DNA from: Trebonia sp963774945
GTDB lineage: Bacteria > Actinomycetota > Actinomycetes > Streptosporangiales > Streptosporangiaceae
NCBI GenBank assembly: GCA_963774945.1
Contig: CAVZHA010000003.1
Span: 186,001-250,000, forward strand
Length of the DNA: 64,000 nt
Direction of reading: 5' to 3'
The notes under the pieces were generated by a model. That model did not search any database and was not told the origin of the DNA. It worked only from the letters and a program-made list of their open reading frames with translations. This document shows positions 1 to 8,566 of this stretch, one piece after another (within the stretch, counting starts at the first letter, position 1; every line of letters begins with the position of its first letter). The position numbers and the translations under genes were made by a program.

Positions 1-2884
1 CGAGCCACTCAACCTGGGCCCTCTCATCAATTGCGACCCTGCCTGGCAGGGGCACCCAGACGCGCCGTGTGAACGGAGCGAGGAGGCAGTCCGCCTGGCG
101 ACGCAGGGCGTTGCGGCTGATCGGGTCATCTCCGACGAGTTCCAGGGCAATCTCCGTATCTGCCTCGACTAGGAAGTCAAAGCCGAAGTACACGCATGCC
201 TCCCCGGGATATTGGCGCTCCAGTACAGTCGCCTGTCCCCGGTCATCAATCCACACGGTGCGGGCCAGCATGTCCATGAACGGGTTCCCAGACCGGAGCA
301 TCCTGGTCCCGGGTTCCTTGAGCGTGACGGCCCGGTTGAAAGCGCCGCGCATCATCTCGGGTGTGAGATTTGTGCCACCTCGGGCCAGGATCCGCGGTGG
401 CACGAGCGGGGGCTTGTTTCCCCGTTCGAACTGGAACAGTTGGCCACCAGGCCCAATGACATGCTCCATGAAGCGCAGTCCACCGGCTGCGCCACTGGCG
501 AATCCTATGGTCGCTGTTTCTATCTCCCGCCAGTTGAGCTCGAGTTCTCCGACGGCTGCCGCAACGTCCACCACCCCGGTGCGAGCGTCGTGGATCGCCT
601 CGATCATGTCCATCCCATCGATTTCACGACGCTCCGTCGCCAGGTCGGCGGCCACGGCGGGGATGAGTCTGCTGAGTCCTTCCGGGCCGTCCAGGGCGGC
701 GGCCATCCAGATGCTGGCTAGTCCCTGGTCGATGGTGTCCTGCAGGGCGGACACCGACTGACCGAAGATGCCGAACCCCTGTTCCAGTAGCGACAGCCAG
801 GCACCCGGCAACGTGTACTCGCCGTCGGAGCCAGCGATCACGAACTGCTGCGCGGGGTGACCTAGGATCCCCGCCTGGTAACGGTCCACCCTGCCTATGC
901 GCTGCTCAAGTCGGTTTGGCGACCACGGCAGGCGGCAGTGCACAACGACGTCGGCGGCCTGGAGGTTGAGGCCGTCCTCGGCGCTGTCGTCAACGACGAG
1001 GACACCACCATCTTTGCGCCAGGCCGCGACGGCGGCGCCGCCGTCCTCCATGCCGCCCTGGCGCGTGTGTGCCGCCACCCGCAGCCTCGGGTACTCCAGG
1101 CGCAGAGCTCCCGCCAGTCGGCCCGCCAGCGTTCCCGGTCCGCAGAAGACAACGACTCGCTGCCCCTTTAGAGCGGACTTGAGGGCCTGGGCCAAGTCGG
1201 CCAGTTCGCCGTCATCCAATGCGTCAGTGATCTGGGAGAGTACGCCTTCCTCCAGGGAGGCAACTGGCGGACCGCTTAGTAGGGTTTTTTCCTCGCTGGT
1301 TAGCCCAGCATTCTCGGCGGCCAGTTCGTCTCGATTCAGGCGCCATCGCAGGGCGTCTGCGAGGTCGGCGGACGTGCCGTCCGCACGCGACACGAGCACC
1401 CCCAGTGCCTGGCCGTAGGCCCTTGCATCGCTCTCGTGCTCCTCATCCACGAGCCAATTGGCGATCCCGGACTGCCAGTTGAGCAGAGCGTCTTGGACGG
1501 CCCCCTGCTGAACCGAGTCAAATACGAGTGGACTTGGTCGAGAACGACCGGTGATCTCATAGGGTCGCGTCGTCCCCTCGTCGTCCCCTCGCGTCACCTG
1601 CAGTCGCCGGTGCCGGATCATCCGGCGGTGCAACCTGTACGTCTCGCTGATGTGAGCGCGGAGGGACTCTACGGTTACGGCCAAGGCCGCACGGTCATCC
1701 TCGTCGCGCAAATCGTCGTCTTCCGTCAGGAAGGACAGTGCCTGCTCTGAGAGTCGACGGAACTGGGGGTCCTCCGGGATAAGTTCCGTGATCTCGGACA
1801 CCGAACTAGGAAGGAGTTGCTCGTAGTCCGAGTCAAGCCCGTAGACGGCGTTGGCCAGTTGCTTGCGGAGTCGGAACTTCTTCTCGAACGCCTCCCTTTC
1901 GGTCCACTTGTATAGGTTCGGTTCCAGCAGATGCAGCAGTCCAAGGTGCGTCGTGACGCGGGAGGTGAGAGGCGTTGCCGTCAGCAGCAGCACGCGCTCT
2001 GCCGAGTGGGCCAGTGCGGCGAGTTCACGATAGGGCGACTCATCCGGCCCGTTCACCCGGACTACTTGGTGAGCTTCGTCGATAACCACTAGGTCGTAAC
2101 CTTGGTAGGACTGCCACTTTTCCGGCGTGTCGTGGGAACTGATCCGTATCGTCGCGAATGGGAAGTCTCCGACGAAGAACTTGCTTCGTAGCTCGTCTTG
2201 CCACTGCCGTCGCAGTGTGTTTGGGGCGATGACAACGATCTTGCTTGTAGGCTCGTCCAGTAGCACCTGCCGAATCACGAGGCCCGCCTCGATGGTTTTG
2301 CCAAGGCCTACCTCGTCGGCGAGCAGGTAACGCTGAACGGGGTCGCTAATAACCGTCATGGCGGCGTGTACCTGGTGCCGGAAGATCTCAACCCCGGACG
2401 AGAGCAGCGTGAAGGCACTTCCGCACGCCGCCCGTTGTGTGACAAGGCTGCGCATCATCGGTAGGCGCGCATTGGAAAAGTAACCCGACTCATTCGCGCC
2501 CGCGATCAAAACATCAACGGGGTTGCGTACGGGCATGTCCCATCGGACCCGCAACTGTGACTCTGGAATCTTGAGATCGACTTCACTATTAGGCAGCCGT
2601 ACGAAGTACTCCGCCTGATCGCCGCCAACGATCCGCCCAGCCTGCCAGATTGCAGTATCGGGATTCTGCCAGTAGACTCGCGTCTGCTCCTGCAGCCTAA
2701 TGGGTTGGCATTCATTAGCATCAACCCACCGCGATTCCGCCGCAGGTTCCACGATTGACTCAAAGCAATCGACTCGAACCCGTCCTGCATCGATCCGGCC
2801 GACGCGCCCGATACCCGGAATATCAGCGTGCACGACCATGCTCCCGACGCGAAAGATGTTCGCAACGTCCACGCTACTACTCAT
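1..2884 (-). CDS. SNF2-family helicase, DpdE-like (3' end outside window)
   Basis: The frame is open on the minus strand from ATG at 2884 to the left edge, 961 codons without a stop, so the C-terminus is missing. An N-terminal SH3/Tudor-like region (about residues 10-100) is followed by the helicase core. Visible motifs are a Q-motif-like FRHQ, Walker A as DEVGLGKT near residue 190, the DEAH box in VVIDEAHQVV, and motif VI in LEQRIGRVDRYQ. The motif set is that of RapA/SNF2-like enzymes that move on double-stranded DNA. The phrase RYLLADEVGLGKTIEAG and the segment before it resemble my memory of DpdE, the SNF2 helicase of the Dpd 7-deazaguanine DNA-modification system. A DISARM-type or other defence SNF2 protein is the alternative. 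No other dpd gene is in the window. Divergent from the HTH gene at 3380. Confidence 0.75.
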   Translation of the reverse strand, partial: MSSSVDVANIFRVGSMVVHADIPGIGRVGRIDAGRVRVDCFESIVEPAAESRWVDANECQPIRLQEQTRVYWQNPDTAIWQAGRIVGGDQAEYFVRLPNSEVDLKIPESQLRVRWDMPVRNPVDVLIAGANESGYFSNARLPMMRSLVTQRAACGSAFTLLSSGVEIFRHQVHAAMTVISDPVQRYLLADEVGLGKTIEAGLVIRQVLLDEPTSKIVVIAPNTLRRQWQDELRSKFFVGDFPFATIRISSHDTPEKWQSYQGYDLVVIDEAHQVVRVNGPDESPYRELAALAHSAERVLLLTATPLTSRVTTHLGLLHLLEPNLYKWTEREAFEKKFRLRKQLANAVYGLDSDYEQLLPSSVSEITELIPEDPQFRRLSEQALSFLTEDDDLRDEDDRAALAVTVESLRAHISETYRLHRRMIRHRRLQVTRGDDEGTTRPYEITGRSRPSPLVFDSVQQGAVQDALLNWQSGIANWLVDEEHESDARAYGQALGVLVSRADGTSADLADALRWRLNRDELAAENAGLTSEEKTLLSGPPVASLEEGVLSQITDALDDGELADLAQALKSALKGQRVVVFCGPGTLAGRLAGALRLEYPRLRVAAHTRQGGMEDGGAAVAAWRKDGGVLVVDDSAEDGLNLQAADVVVHCRLPWSPNRLEQRIGRVDRYQAGILGHPAQQFVIAGSDGEYTLPGAWLSLLEQGFGIFGQSVSALQDTIDQGLASIWMAAALDGPEGLSRLIPAVAADLATERREIDGMDMIEAIHDARTGVVDVAAAVGELELNWREIETATIGFASGAAGGLRFMEHVIGPGGQLFQFERGNKPPLVPPRILARGGTNLTPEMMRGAFNRAVTLKEPGTRMLRSGNPFMDMLARTVWIDDRGQATVLERQYPGEACVYFGFDFLVEADTEIALELVGDDPISRNALRRQADCLLAPFTRRVWVPLPGRVAIDERAQVEWL

Positions 2885-3379
2885 TACCCGACCAACCCCA
2901 ATTCATCTGGCCTGCACATAGTCGCGAACAGTCGACCATAACTGTGCCTACGCTTCTTGCTCGGCAATGGCCGTCCGTTGTTGACACTACTTCTGCGTGC
3001 CGGACCACATCCATCTCCCAGACCTCCGGCCTTACCTTCAGGTTTCGATCATGCATGAGCGAAGTAACCGAGCACCAGACCCTTAGACCATCCCGGAGGA
3101 AGTCGTCACACCTCGTCCAGATTCACCCCCTACAGAACGCCTCCGATTGGTCATGCACCCAATCTGAACTGCAAAGATACCCCGCTTGAGGACTAAGTTA
3201 CTGAGTGGTAATAAATTGTAGGAATAAGAGTAGACAAAATCCTCTAGGTTTCCGCTTGCGTATCCCAACCCGATTGTGGAACAGTCGCAACTATCGCAGA
3301 TGGCAACCCCGTGCGCATCCTGCGACTCCATCCGCAAGGAAGAGGTAATCGACGGTTATCTAATGCTCGGCGTCGACTA
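2885..3379. promoter_or_regulatory. AT-rich divergent intergenic region
   Basis: About 490 bp separate the helicase start from the HTH gene. The stretch 3180-3260 is strikingly AT-rich compared with the rest of the window. It very likely carries the promoters of both divergent genes and marks the block as a recent arrival. I see no convincing small gene, and the open frames here lack plausible codon use. Confidence 0.5.
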
Positions 3380-4285
3380 GTGGGGCGCCAAGAGAACTTC
3401 ATCATCGGCGACGGACCAGTCGCCGATCTGGGTAATGCCCTGCGTGAACTACGGCGCTCGGCATGCCTTACCTATCGCGACATGGGCGCGATTACCAACT
3501 ACTCACATGCGGCCCTTAACAATGCAGCGTCTGGAAAAAGGTGCCCAAGGTGGGAGGTAGTACAGGCCTTTGTTACTTCCTGCGGCGGCGAAGTCGATGA
3601 CAGATGGCGCTCACTTTGGGAGGCCGCGCACGCATCGAGTCCACGACGTCCGCGCACGTGCAAACCGCGAAAACGAGGAGAGGAGTCCGAGACGGCCCCA
3701 AATCCTGGCAAGCCAGCGGCCCGAATCGCCGCCGGATCAAATCCCTGGCAGGACACGGCCGCCGACTTCGTTTATGAACTCAACCTGGTGCACAAACTGG
3801 CGGGCAGCCCCAACGGGGCTACCATCTATCAAGCCTGGTGCGAAAGAACTTCGTTTAAGCCACGCGCCTCCGACAGGAAGGACCTTCCTAAGAGCACACT
3901 CAGGGACGCACTAAAGCTGGACCGACGAACCTTGCCAAAACTAGAAGTCGTTCAGATGATCGCCTATGCCTGCGGCGCGGACGTCTGGGAATGGACCGAA
4001 TCCTGGAAGAGAATCGCCACGCTCGAATTCGAGGCACGCAACCCGCGACCGGGCACCCGCACCGTCGCCTTACCCCAGCCGCCAGGCTTGACCAGTCAGG
4101 CACCTTCTGCGGGGCCTAGCAACCTACAGAAGGCTATCGGCAGCGCGCCTCGGCGTTCCCTACTCCTTCCACTAGAAACAAAACAGGCGCGTCTCGGGGC
4201 CCGGATGTGGTCCTGGCTCTCGTTGCCCGTCACGATGCCGAAGGGAGGTTGCCACCCTGATGACCATTCATTACGGTCCGGATAA
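3380..4285 (+). CDS. Two-domain helix-turn-helix (XRE-like) protein
   Basis: About 301 residues from GTG at 3380. The frame is open back to GTG at 3311, but those 23 residues are Arg-rich and look untranslated. The first HTH domain covers about residues 10-70 (LGNALRELRRSACLTYRDMG then ALNNAASGKRCPRWEVVQAF), the layout of actinobacterial XRE domains. A second, more divergent HTH-like block is near residues 110-200 (STLRDALKLDRRTLPKLEVV). The C-terminal 90 residues are Pro/Arg-rich and look disordered. Doubled XRE-like domains of this kind occur in actinobacterial regulators and in proteins near mobile or defence genes. Its place divergent from the helicase suggests it regulates that gene. Moderate GC compared with later genes. 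Confidence 0.65.
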   Translation: MGRQENFIIGDGPVADLGNALRELRRSACLTYRDMGAITNYSHAALNNAASGKRCPRWEVVQAFVTSCGGEVDDRWRSLWEAAHASSPRRPRTCKPRKRGEESETAPNPGKPAARIAAGSNPWQDTAADFVYELNLVHKLAGSPNGATIYQAWCERTSFKPRASDRKDLPKSTLRDALKLDRRTLPKLEVVQMIAYACGADVWEWTESWKRIATLEFEARNPRPGTRTVALPQPPGLTSQAPSAGPSNLQKAIGSAPRRSLLLPLETKQARLGARMWSWLSLPVTMPKGGCHPDDHSLRSG

Positions 4286-4366
4286 GACCTGGCCCGGCAT
4301 CAGAAGCCGTATTGGAACGAAGCCCTCGCCGCAGCCCGCGCGGCTCGGTGGACGCTGAGGTAGGGA

Positions 4367-4756
4367 TTAGTCCTGTGTCTGCGTTTCCTCGGAGAGGTGC
4401 CAGGTCACCGCGGGGGCGTGGCCTGGGTCGTAGATCTGCTGCTGGCCGGCCGTGGTGCCGTCGCCGGTGTAATGGCGCCAGGCGAGGCCCTGTTCGATGA
4501 AGATGCCGATCTTGGCGTCGCAGATTGCGCAGACGGGCTCGGCTTCCCCGGTGGCGCCGGGATTGTCGTCGTCGGACTGGGCTACGTCCATCGAGTGGTC
4601 GAAGGCGTCTGGCTCGAAGACGCTCAGGAAGATGAGGGCCGCACTCAGTTGGTCGGACGTGGCCGCGGCGATGCGGTCGAGCCTCGGGTGCGTACCGAGA
4701 GGCGGGATGGGGAGCGCGGATTGGGCGTCCTCGGCGATGATTGACCTCATGGTCAT
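4367..4756 (-). CDS. Conserved hypothetical protein with CxxC motif
   Basis: 129 residues from ATG at 4756, preceded by a GGAGGG-type site (ccctcc on the plus strand just upstream). The N-terminal half is acidic and helical. The second half has PVCAICDAKIGIF, a CxxC pair that could bind metal, followed by GLAWRHYTGD and YDPGHAPAVTWH. This C-terminal block recurs in small actinobacterial proteins of unknown function, often in accessory regions. No membrane segment or signal peptide. Stands alone between the HTH gene and a broken gene. No function can be assigned. Confidence 0.6.
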   Translation of the reverse strand: MTMRSIIAEDAQSALPIPPLGTHPRLDRIAAATSDQLSAALIFLSVFEPDAFDHSMDVAQSDDDNPGATGEAEPVCAICDAKIGIFIEQGLAWRHYTGDGTTAGQQQIYDPGHAPAVTWHLSEETQTQD

Positions 4757-4959
4757 CCCTCCAGGGGTCTGGTTGGGGTGGTCTAGGGTCGTCGCTGGTG
4801 TTAGCGCACCGGTGGCGACCCGCTCGCTTTTGCGGGGTGCTATTCATTGTAGACGAATTTCAGTTTGGGGACAAAGATCGGGCTGGCGTGTCGTCGTACA
4901 GAGGTTCCTCTAATTTGGCTTACCTGGGATAAGAGATGACTGTGTGGTTGGTGAGTCGC

Positions 4960-5045
4960 CGCGGACCGTTCGGGATGACGGAGAAGGGTGGCGGTCTGAT
5001 CGGCGGGCCGATCGGACTGCGGAAACCGACGGAGACCTCTCGCTC
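4960..5045 (+). repeat. Interspersed repeat R1, copy A
   Basis: Begins with CGGACCGTTCGGGATGACGG and ends near ACCTCTCGCTCTT. Shares most positions with copy B (14508-14600) and clear blocks with copy C (30798-30895); copy D (63409-63480) is weaker. Contains GATCGGCGGGCCGATC, able to form a perfect 7-bp stem with a 2-base loop. Intergenic, immediately downstream of a broken minus-strand gene. Confidence 0.75.
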
Positions 5046-5048
5046 TTC

Positions 5049-5621
5049 CTACTCGCTGGCGGGGCGGATGGCTCGGCGGCGGGCGCGGGAGTGGATTGCG
5101 GCGAGGGCCGAGTAGTTCACGCCGTCGGTGGTTTCCAGGTCTCAGATCATCTGCAGGTGGTCCTGCCAGGTGCGGGTGCCCTCTGGCAGGAGGGATACCA
5201 GCATGGCGGCCGCGGTCCAGGCGGGGAGGATGACGGACTCGCCCGGGGGGAGACCTGGGCGGCGGGCTCGCCGTCGACGACTACGCGGGCGAGGTACGTG
5301 TGGACGGCGTCGCTGGTGGCGGCGGGCGGGCCGGTGTGGGCGATCTTCTCACCGGAGTTTTCTAGGCCGCTGATGGTGGACTTGGTGAAGGCGCGGATGA
5401 CCTTCTCCGATGGTGGCCAGGGGGCGGAGGTCCGGCGGTCGAGGATGCAGTCGGCCAGTGCGATGCACTGGTCGACGATGAGGTCAGGTGTCGGCGCTCT
5501 CGGTGAGTTGGATGATCGCCAGGTCGGCTTGCTCGGCGTGGACGGCGTGCTCAAGTATCCGGTAGGTCAGTTCGTAGATGCGGGGCGGGAACAGGGTGGG
5601 CCAACGGCTCTGGATGCTCAT
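5049..5621 (-). pseudogene. Decayed small actinobacterial protein gene
   Basis: A coherent product can be read from ATG at 5621 only by changing frame. The first segment reads MSIQSRWPTLFPPRIYELTY and runs to a TGA near 5487. A second frame continues with LIVDQCIALADCILDRRTS and a proline/alanine stretch to about 5245. After a run of six C a third segment reads ILPAWTAAAMLVSLLPEGTR, has an internal TGA near 5145 and ends NYSALAAIHSRARRR at TAG 5049. Two frame breaks plus an in-frame stop in about 570 bp suggest true decay, although the C-run change could be a sequencing error. I do not recognise the family. Repeat R1 copy A lies at its 3' end. Confidence 0.5.
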
Positions 5622-5750
5622 TTGGACTGCCCGTCTATAGTCGCAAATAGTCGACTACATGCTAGCGGTCCCGGGTCGGGTTCACTTCAGGTCATACTGC
5701 GATGACGTGGTTCTGGCGATAGCGGTAACCCTCAGGGTAGTATTGGGGGT
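5622..5750 (+). promoter_or_regulatory. Promoter region of the MazEF-type pair
   Basis: Intergenic DNA between the broken minus-strand gene and the antitoxin. The sequence TAGTAT about 10 bases before GTG 5751 could be a -10 box, which would make the transcript almost leaderless. No clear operator palindrome is visible to me. Confidence 0.3.
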
Positions 5751-5972
5751 GTGAAGATGAGTGTCAGCCTCCCGGAGGAGGACGTCGAGTTCCTCGACAC
5801 GTACGTGCACGAACAGGGCGCGGCATCGCGGTCTGCGGCGCTGCACAAGGCCGTCGGATTGCTGCGCGCCGCCCAACTCGCCGACGCCTACGAGGACGCC
5901 TGGACTTCCTGGGACTCCTCCGATGAGCCTGGGACTTGGGATGCCGCCCTAGCCGACGGTCTGGACAGCTGA
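5751..5972 (+). CDS. Ribbon-helix-helix antitoxin, MazE-like
   Basis: 73 residues from GTG 5751; ATG 5757 is an equally possible start. The N-terminus MKMSVSLPEEDVEFLDTYVH followed by SRSAALHKAVGLL is a ribbon-helix-helix DNA-binding fold of the kind found in antitoxins paired with actinobacterial MazF toxins. The acidic C-terminal tail (about residues 48-73) is the part expected to wrap the toxin. The stop codon is followed directly by the ATG of the toxin gene, the usual tight coupling of a type II pair. Expected to repress its own promoter together with the toxin. Confidence 0.85.
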   Translation: MKMSVSLPEEDVEFLDTYVHEQGAASRSAALHKAVGLLRAAQLADAYEDAWTSWDSSDEPGTWDAALADGLDS

Positions 5973-6320
5973 ATGAACCGCGGCGAGATCGTCAGCGTCT
6001 CCTTCGACCCCGTCCGGGGATCGGAAGCCGCCAAGACGCGCCCCGCGGTCGTCGTAAGCAACGACGCGGCCAATGCCACAGCCACCAGGCTCGGCCGGGG
6101 CGTTATCACCGTAGTCCCGGTGACCTCGAACACCGCACGGATCTACCCGTTTCAGGTCTTCCTGCCAGCGCGCCAGACCGGGTTGCAGCGCGACTCGAAG
6201 GCCCAAGCCGAGCAGGTCCGCTCTGTGGCTGTCGAGCGGATAGGTGAACGACTGGGTCAGCTGCCCGCCGCGCTGATCGCCGAACTAGATAGCGCGCTCC
6301 GGGTCCACCTCAGCCTGTGA
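5973..6320 (+). CDS. PemK/MazF-family endoribonuclease toxin
   Basis: 115 residues, normal length for MazF. MNRGEIVSVSFDPVRGSEAA matches the start of the PemK/MazF fold, followed by KTRPAVVVSNDAAN, VITVVPVTSNT and QAEQVRSVAVERIGERLG. The Arg in KTRPAVVVS and the Thr in VPVTSNT are at the usual active-site positions. Such toxins cut single-stranded RNA at short specific sequences and are neutralised by the antitoxin encoded just upstream. ATG 5973 begins right after the antitoxin stop, so the two are cotranslated. The gene is intact and the pair looks functional. Confidence 0.9.
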   Translation: MNRGEIVSVSFDPVRGSEAAKTRPAVVVSNDAANATATRLGRGVITVVPVTSNTARIYPFQVFLPARQTGLQRDSKAQAEQVRSVAVERIGERLGQLPAALIAELDSALRVHLSL

Positions 6321-6420
6321 CCACACTCAGCGCAGGCCGCCGTCAGGACTGTTCCAATAGCTCTCGGATGGACACTTATACCTCCATTTGCCGCCGACGA
6401 CGTCCATGTTGAGGACGAGC

Positions 6421-6798
6421 TCAGGATGCTGGCGTTCCCAGCCTAAATTCGTCCGAGCGGGGCAGGACAGCCAGGTGATCGTCGATGCCCAGGACACCGG
6501 GCACGGAGGTGGCCGCGGATCTGGCGTGCCCGCGCTCCCATTCTGAGGCGACCAAGCCCGTCAGCGTGACTATCCCGTCATGAACTCGAGCGTCCACGGT
6601 CAGCGGAACCCGGGTGTCCAGCAGCAGCGCGCGCAGCACCTGCCGCTGCACGTCCGCATCAGGCGGCTCTGCCGCTAGCCAGCCAGCAAACCCATGCCGA
6701 GCTGCGGGAACCCTCCGGTGAACGGCTGCCGCATTATCGAGCTCACCCAGCCTGAACCTCCTGGTGATAACACCGCGGGTAAGCGCGTCCGCGTTCAT
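6421..6798 (-). CDS. BON-domain protein (single BON)
   Basis: 125 residues from ATG at 6798, preceded by an AAAGGAAAAGGAATC leader that contains the ribosome site. The BON domain covers about residues 50-112, with VPLTVDARVHDGIVTLTGLV and VPGVLGIDDHLAV giving the conserved VxL-xG and last-strand pattern. BON domains bind membranes or phospholipids and occur in stress proteins such as OsmY. There is no signal peptide, so it is likely cytoplasmic. It shares its promoter-proximal element R2 with the neighbouring hydrolase, and lies in a small stress-type group with a triple-BON protein at 7916-8566. Confidence 0.8.
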   Translation of the reverse strand: MNADALTRGVITRRFRLGELDNAAAVHRRVPAARHGFAGWLAAEPPDADVQRQVLRALLLDTRVPLTVDARVHDGIVTLTGLVASEWERGHARSAATSVPGVLGIDDHLAVLPRSDEFRLGTPAS

Positions 6799-6837
6799 GA
6801 TTCCTTTTCCTTTCTTTGCGGGAACGATCCCTCTCGG

Positions 6838-6898
6838 GCCGACACCTACGACGCTACGGTCGGCGGCCGCGCTTCGAATCACGCGAACACCTAGTCCG
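6838..6898 (-). promoter_or_regulatory. Promoter-like repeat R2, copy 1
   Basis: On the minus strand it reads through GATTCGAAGCGCGGCCG, then GACCGTAGCGTCGTAGGTG. It matches copy 3 at 17555-17616 at about 47 of 57 positions. It sits about 45-95 bases before the start of the single-BON gene, where a promoter or operator is expected. Confidence 0.6.
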
Positions 6899-6943
6899 CG
6901 TCGGGGCGCCCGGCTGGCAGGCCGGGCGCCGCAACCGCTCAGG

Positions 6944-7711
6944 TCAGGCCAGAGAGGTGACCGCTCGGCCGAAGTGCCGGGCGAAGAACAGGACCGCGCT
7001 GTCGGCCTCGAACCTGGGCAGTTCCTTGTGCTTGCCCGCGTTGGCGTGCAACGTCTTCTCCTTCGAGGCGAAGGCGTCGAACAGCGCGAGACCGGCCTCG
7101 CGCGGGATGTGCTCGTCGTCCCACTGCATGTCGAACTCGATCGGGATGGTGATCTGCTTCGCCTTCTCGGCCAGGACATCGGGCCAGTGCTGACCGAAGA
7201 CCGCGGCCGTGATCCTGGGTTCGATCGCCACCAGTGGCACGCCGATCGCGGTGCCCATGTTGATGCCGAAGTAGCCGACCGGCCCGTCGGCGCCGATCTC
7301 CGGAAGCTCCTGTAGGGCGTCCAGGGTCGCCCGCCACTCGGGCACGGCGAGTTCCGCCAGGTGGTCGTTGTAGCGGACGACGATCGGGCCTTCCGGCTCG
7401 CCCGCCGCCCTCGCCCGGTACAACTCGGCGATCTCCTGCTCGTCGTGCGCGGTGCGCGGCCGGTCACCGTGACCGGGAGCGTCGATGACAGCGACATGGA
7501 AGCCGCAGCCCGTGACGAGGCGCCGTGCCCGGCCCGCCATGGCCGGATGCTTCTTGTGGTTGCCGCCACCGTGCCCCATCAGCACGAGGGGTGCCCGATC
7601 GGCTGGGCTGGAGGCCGGCGACCAGAGAACGCCGGGGATCTCGCCAACGGTGAAGTCGCGCTCGACCATTCCGTCCGACGACGACTTGGCGGTGAACTGC
7701 AGAGAGGACAT
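6944..7711 (-). CDS. Alpha/beta hydrolase with Asn at the nucleophile position
   Basis: 255 residues from ATG 7711, which has GAAAGG eight bases upstream; the frame is open further but without a ribosome site. The fold is dienelactone-hydrolase-like: LVLMGHGGGNHKKHP near the oxyanion hole, VAVIDAPGHGDRP, the nucleophile elbow GYFGINMGTAIG, a likely acid in MQWDDEHIP and the His in GKHKELP. In relatives the elbow is GxSxG with Ser; here the codon is AAC (Asn), one base from Ser, so the protein may be catalytically dead or this may be a base error. Otherwise intact and of usual length. Lies between two BON genes on the same strand, each with a similar upstream element. Confidence 0.8.
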   Translation of the reverse strand: MSSLQFTAKSSSDGMVERDFTVGEIPGVLWSPASSPADRAPLVLMGHGGGNHKKHPAMAGRARRLVTGCGFHVAVIDAPGHGDRPRTAHDEQEIAELYRARAAGEPEGPIVVRYNDHLAELAVPEWRATLDALQELPEIGADGPVGYFGINMGTAIGVPLVAIEPRITAAVFGQHWPDVLAEKAKQITIPIEFDMQWDDEHIPREAGLALFDAFASKEKTLHANAGKHKELPRFEADSAVLFFARHFGRAVTSLA

Positions 7712-7749
7712 AGGTGTTGCCTTTCGGGAGTGCCTGGTGGTCGAGGCGC

Positions 7750-7785
7750 TCCCGGCGACACCTACATCAATCGCCCGCCCGTGAC
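7750..7785 (-). promoter_or_regulatory. Promoter-like repeat R2, shortened copy 2
   Basis: The minus strand reads CACGGGCGGGCGATTGATG then TAGGTGTCGCC. It aligns with copy 3 (GACGGGCGGCGATTGACCG ... GTGGGTGTTGG) after a gap of about 11 bases. It lies about 45-70 bases before the hydrolase start, a spacing similar to copy 1. Confidence 0.4.
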
Positions 7786-7915
7786 GGGAAGGGGGAGCAC
7801 CCACGTCGGTACAGCGTTCATGGGTCTCACCTCCTCGGGCGGTGTCACGGTCGACTGAAAGCTACCAGCCCGGTCATCATCCCGCCCAACTCTTTTCCCG
7901 AGACTGGAACAGGAG

Positions 7916-8566
7916 CTAGTAAACGACCGCGATCCGGTCATCGACGTCGGTGATGCCCGGCGCGGACCAGGCGAGGGCGACGGCGTCATCGTGTTCGGCC
8001 CAGGAGCCGACCGTCCCGGAAAGAACAACCAGGCCGGGAAGCGGGCTGTCGACCGATAGCTCGAACCTGTCCAGCCTGGCGCTGCGCCCGAACGCGGCGC
8101 TGATCGCCTGCTCGATGTCGCCGTCGCCAGGGGCCGGCCGCAGCGAGATCGCGACATCGACGTCCACGACCCCCGGCACGGCCGCGCAGGCGAGCTCGGC
8201 CTCGTCGCGCTGGAACTGCCAGGCCGCGACGCCGGACAGGGTGACGAGGCCCGCCTCGACGCCGGCCTGCACGGTCGCGGGGACGATGTCGTTCAGCGCC
8301 AGGGCCTGCCCGACGTCGGCGCGAACGTCGGCATCGGCCCGCCTGTCCTGGTCCGGGATGCGTACCTCCAGGAAGTTCCTGATGGCAGTGACCCCGTAGA
8401 CGCGCCGGGCGGCCTTATCCGCCTCGCGCTTTTGCCGGAAGCGGGTGACTGTGCCGTGCAGTGTCACCCGGCCGCCTTCAACGGACACGGTGATGTCCGT
8501 GCCGTCCACCTTGGGATCCCAGCTCAGTTCCGCGGCGACCTCTGTCCGCAGCCTGTCGTTCGACAT
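7916..8566 (-). CDS. Triple BON-domain protein
   Basis: 216 residues from ATG 8566 with GAGGAGAAA directly before it. Three BON domains follow each other: about residues 3-70 (ITVSVEGGRVTLHGTV), 80-145 (VQAGVEAGLVTLSGVAAWQF) and 150-216 (VDSPLPGLVVLSGTVGSW, ending DVDDRIAVVY). Each has the hydrophobic-V-x-L-x-G signature and a final strand ending in ID or VD. OsmY-like triple arrangements are common in actinobacterial stress islands next to hydrolases and universal stress proteins. There is no signal sequence. It probably acts in envelope or osmotic stress, but this is inferred from family and neighbours only. Confidence 0.85.
   Translation of the reverse strand: MSNDRLRTEVAAELSWDPKVDGTDITVSVEGGRVTLHGTVTRFRQKREADKAARRVYGVTAIRNFLEVRIPDQDRRADADVRADVGQALALNDIVPATVQAGVEAGLVTLSGVAAWQFQRDEAELACAAVPGVVDVDVAISLRPAPGDGDIEQAISAAFGRSARLDRFELSVDSPLPGLVVLSGTVGSWAEHDDAVALAWSAPGITDVDDRIAVVY

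Noticed and set aside
4944..5705. Plus-strand open frame across R1 copy A and the broken gene
   Set aside because: Gly/Ala/Val-rich with no motif; it spans a repeat and the antisense of a recognisable, though broken, minus-strand protein.
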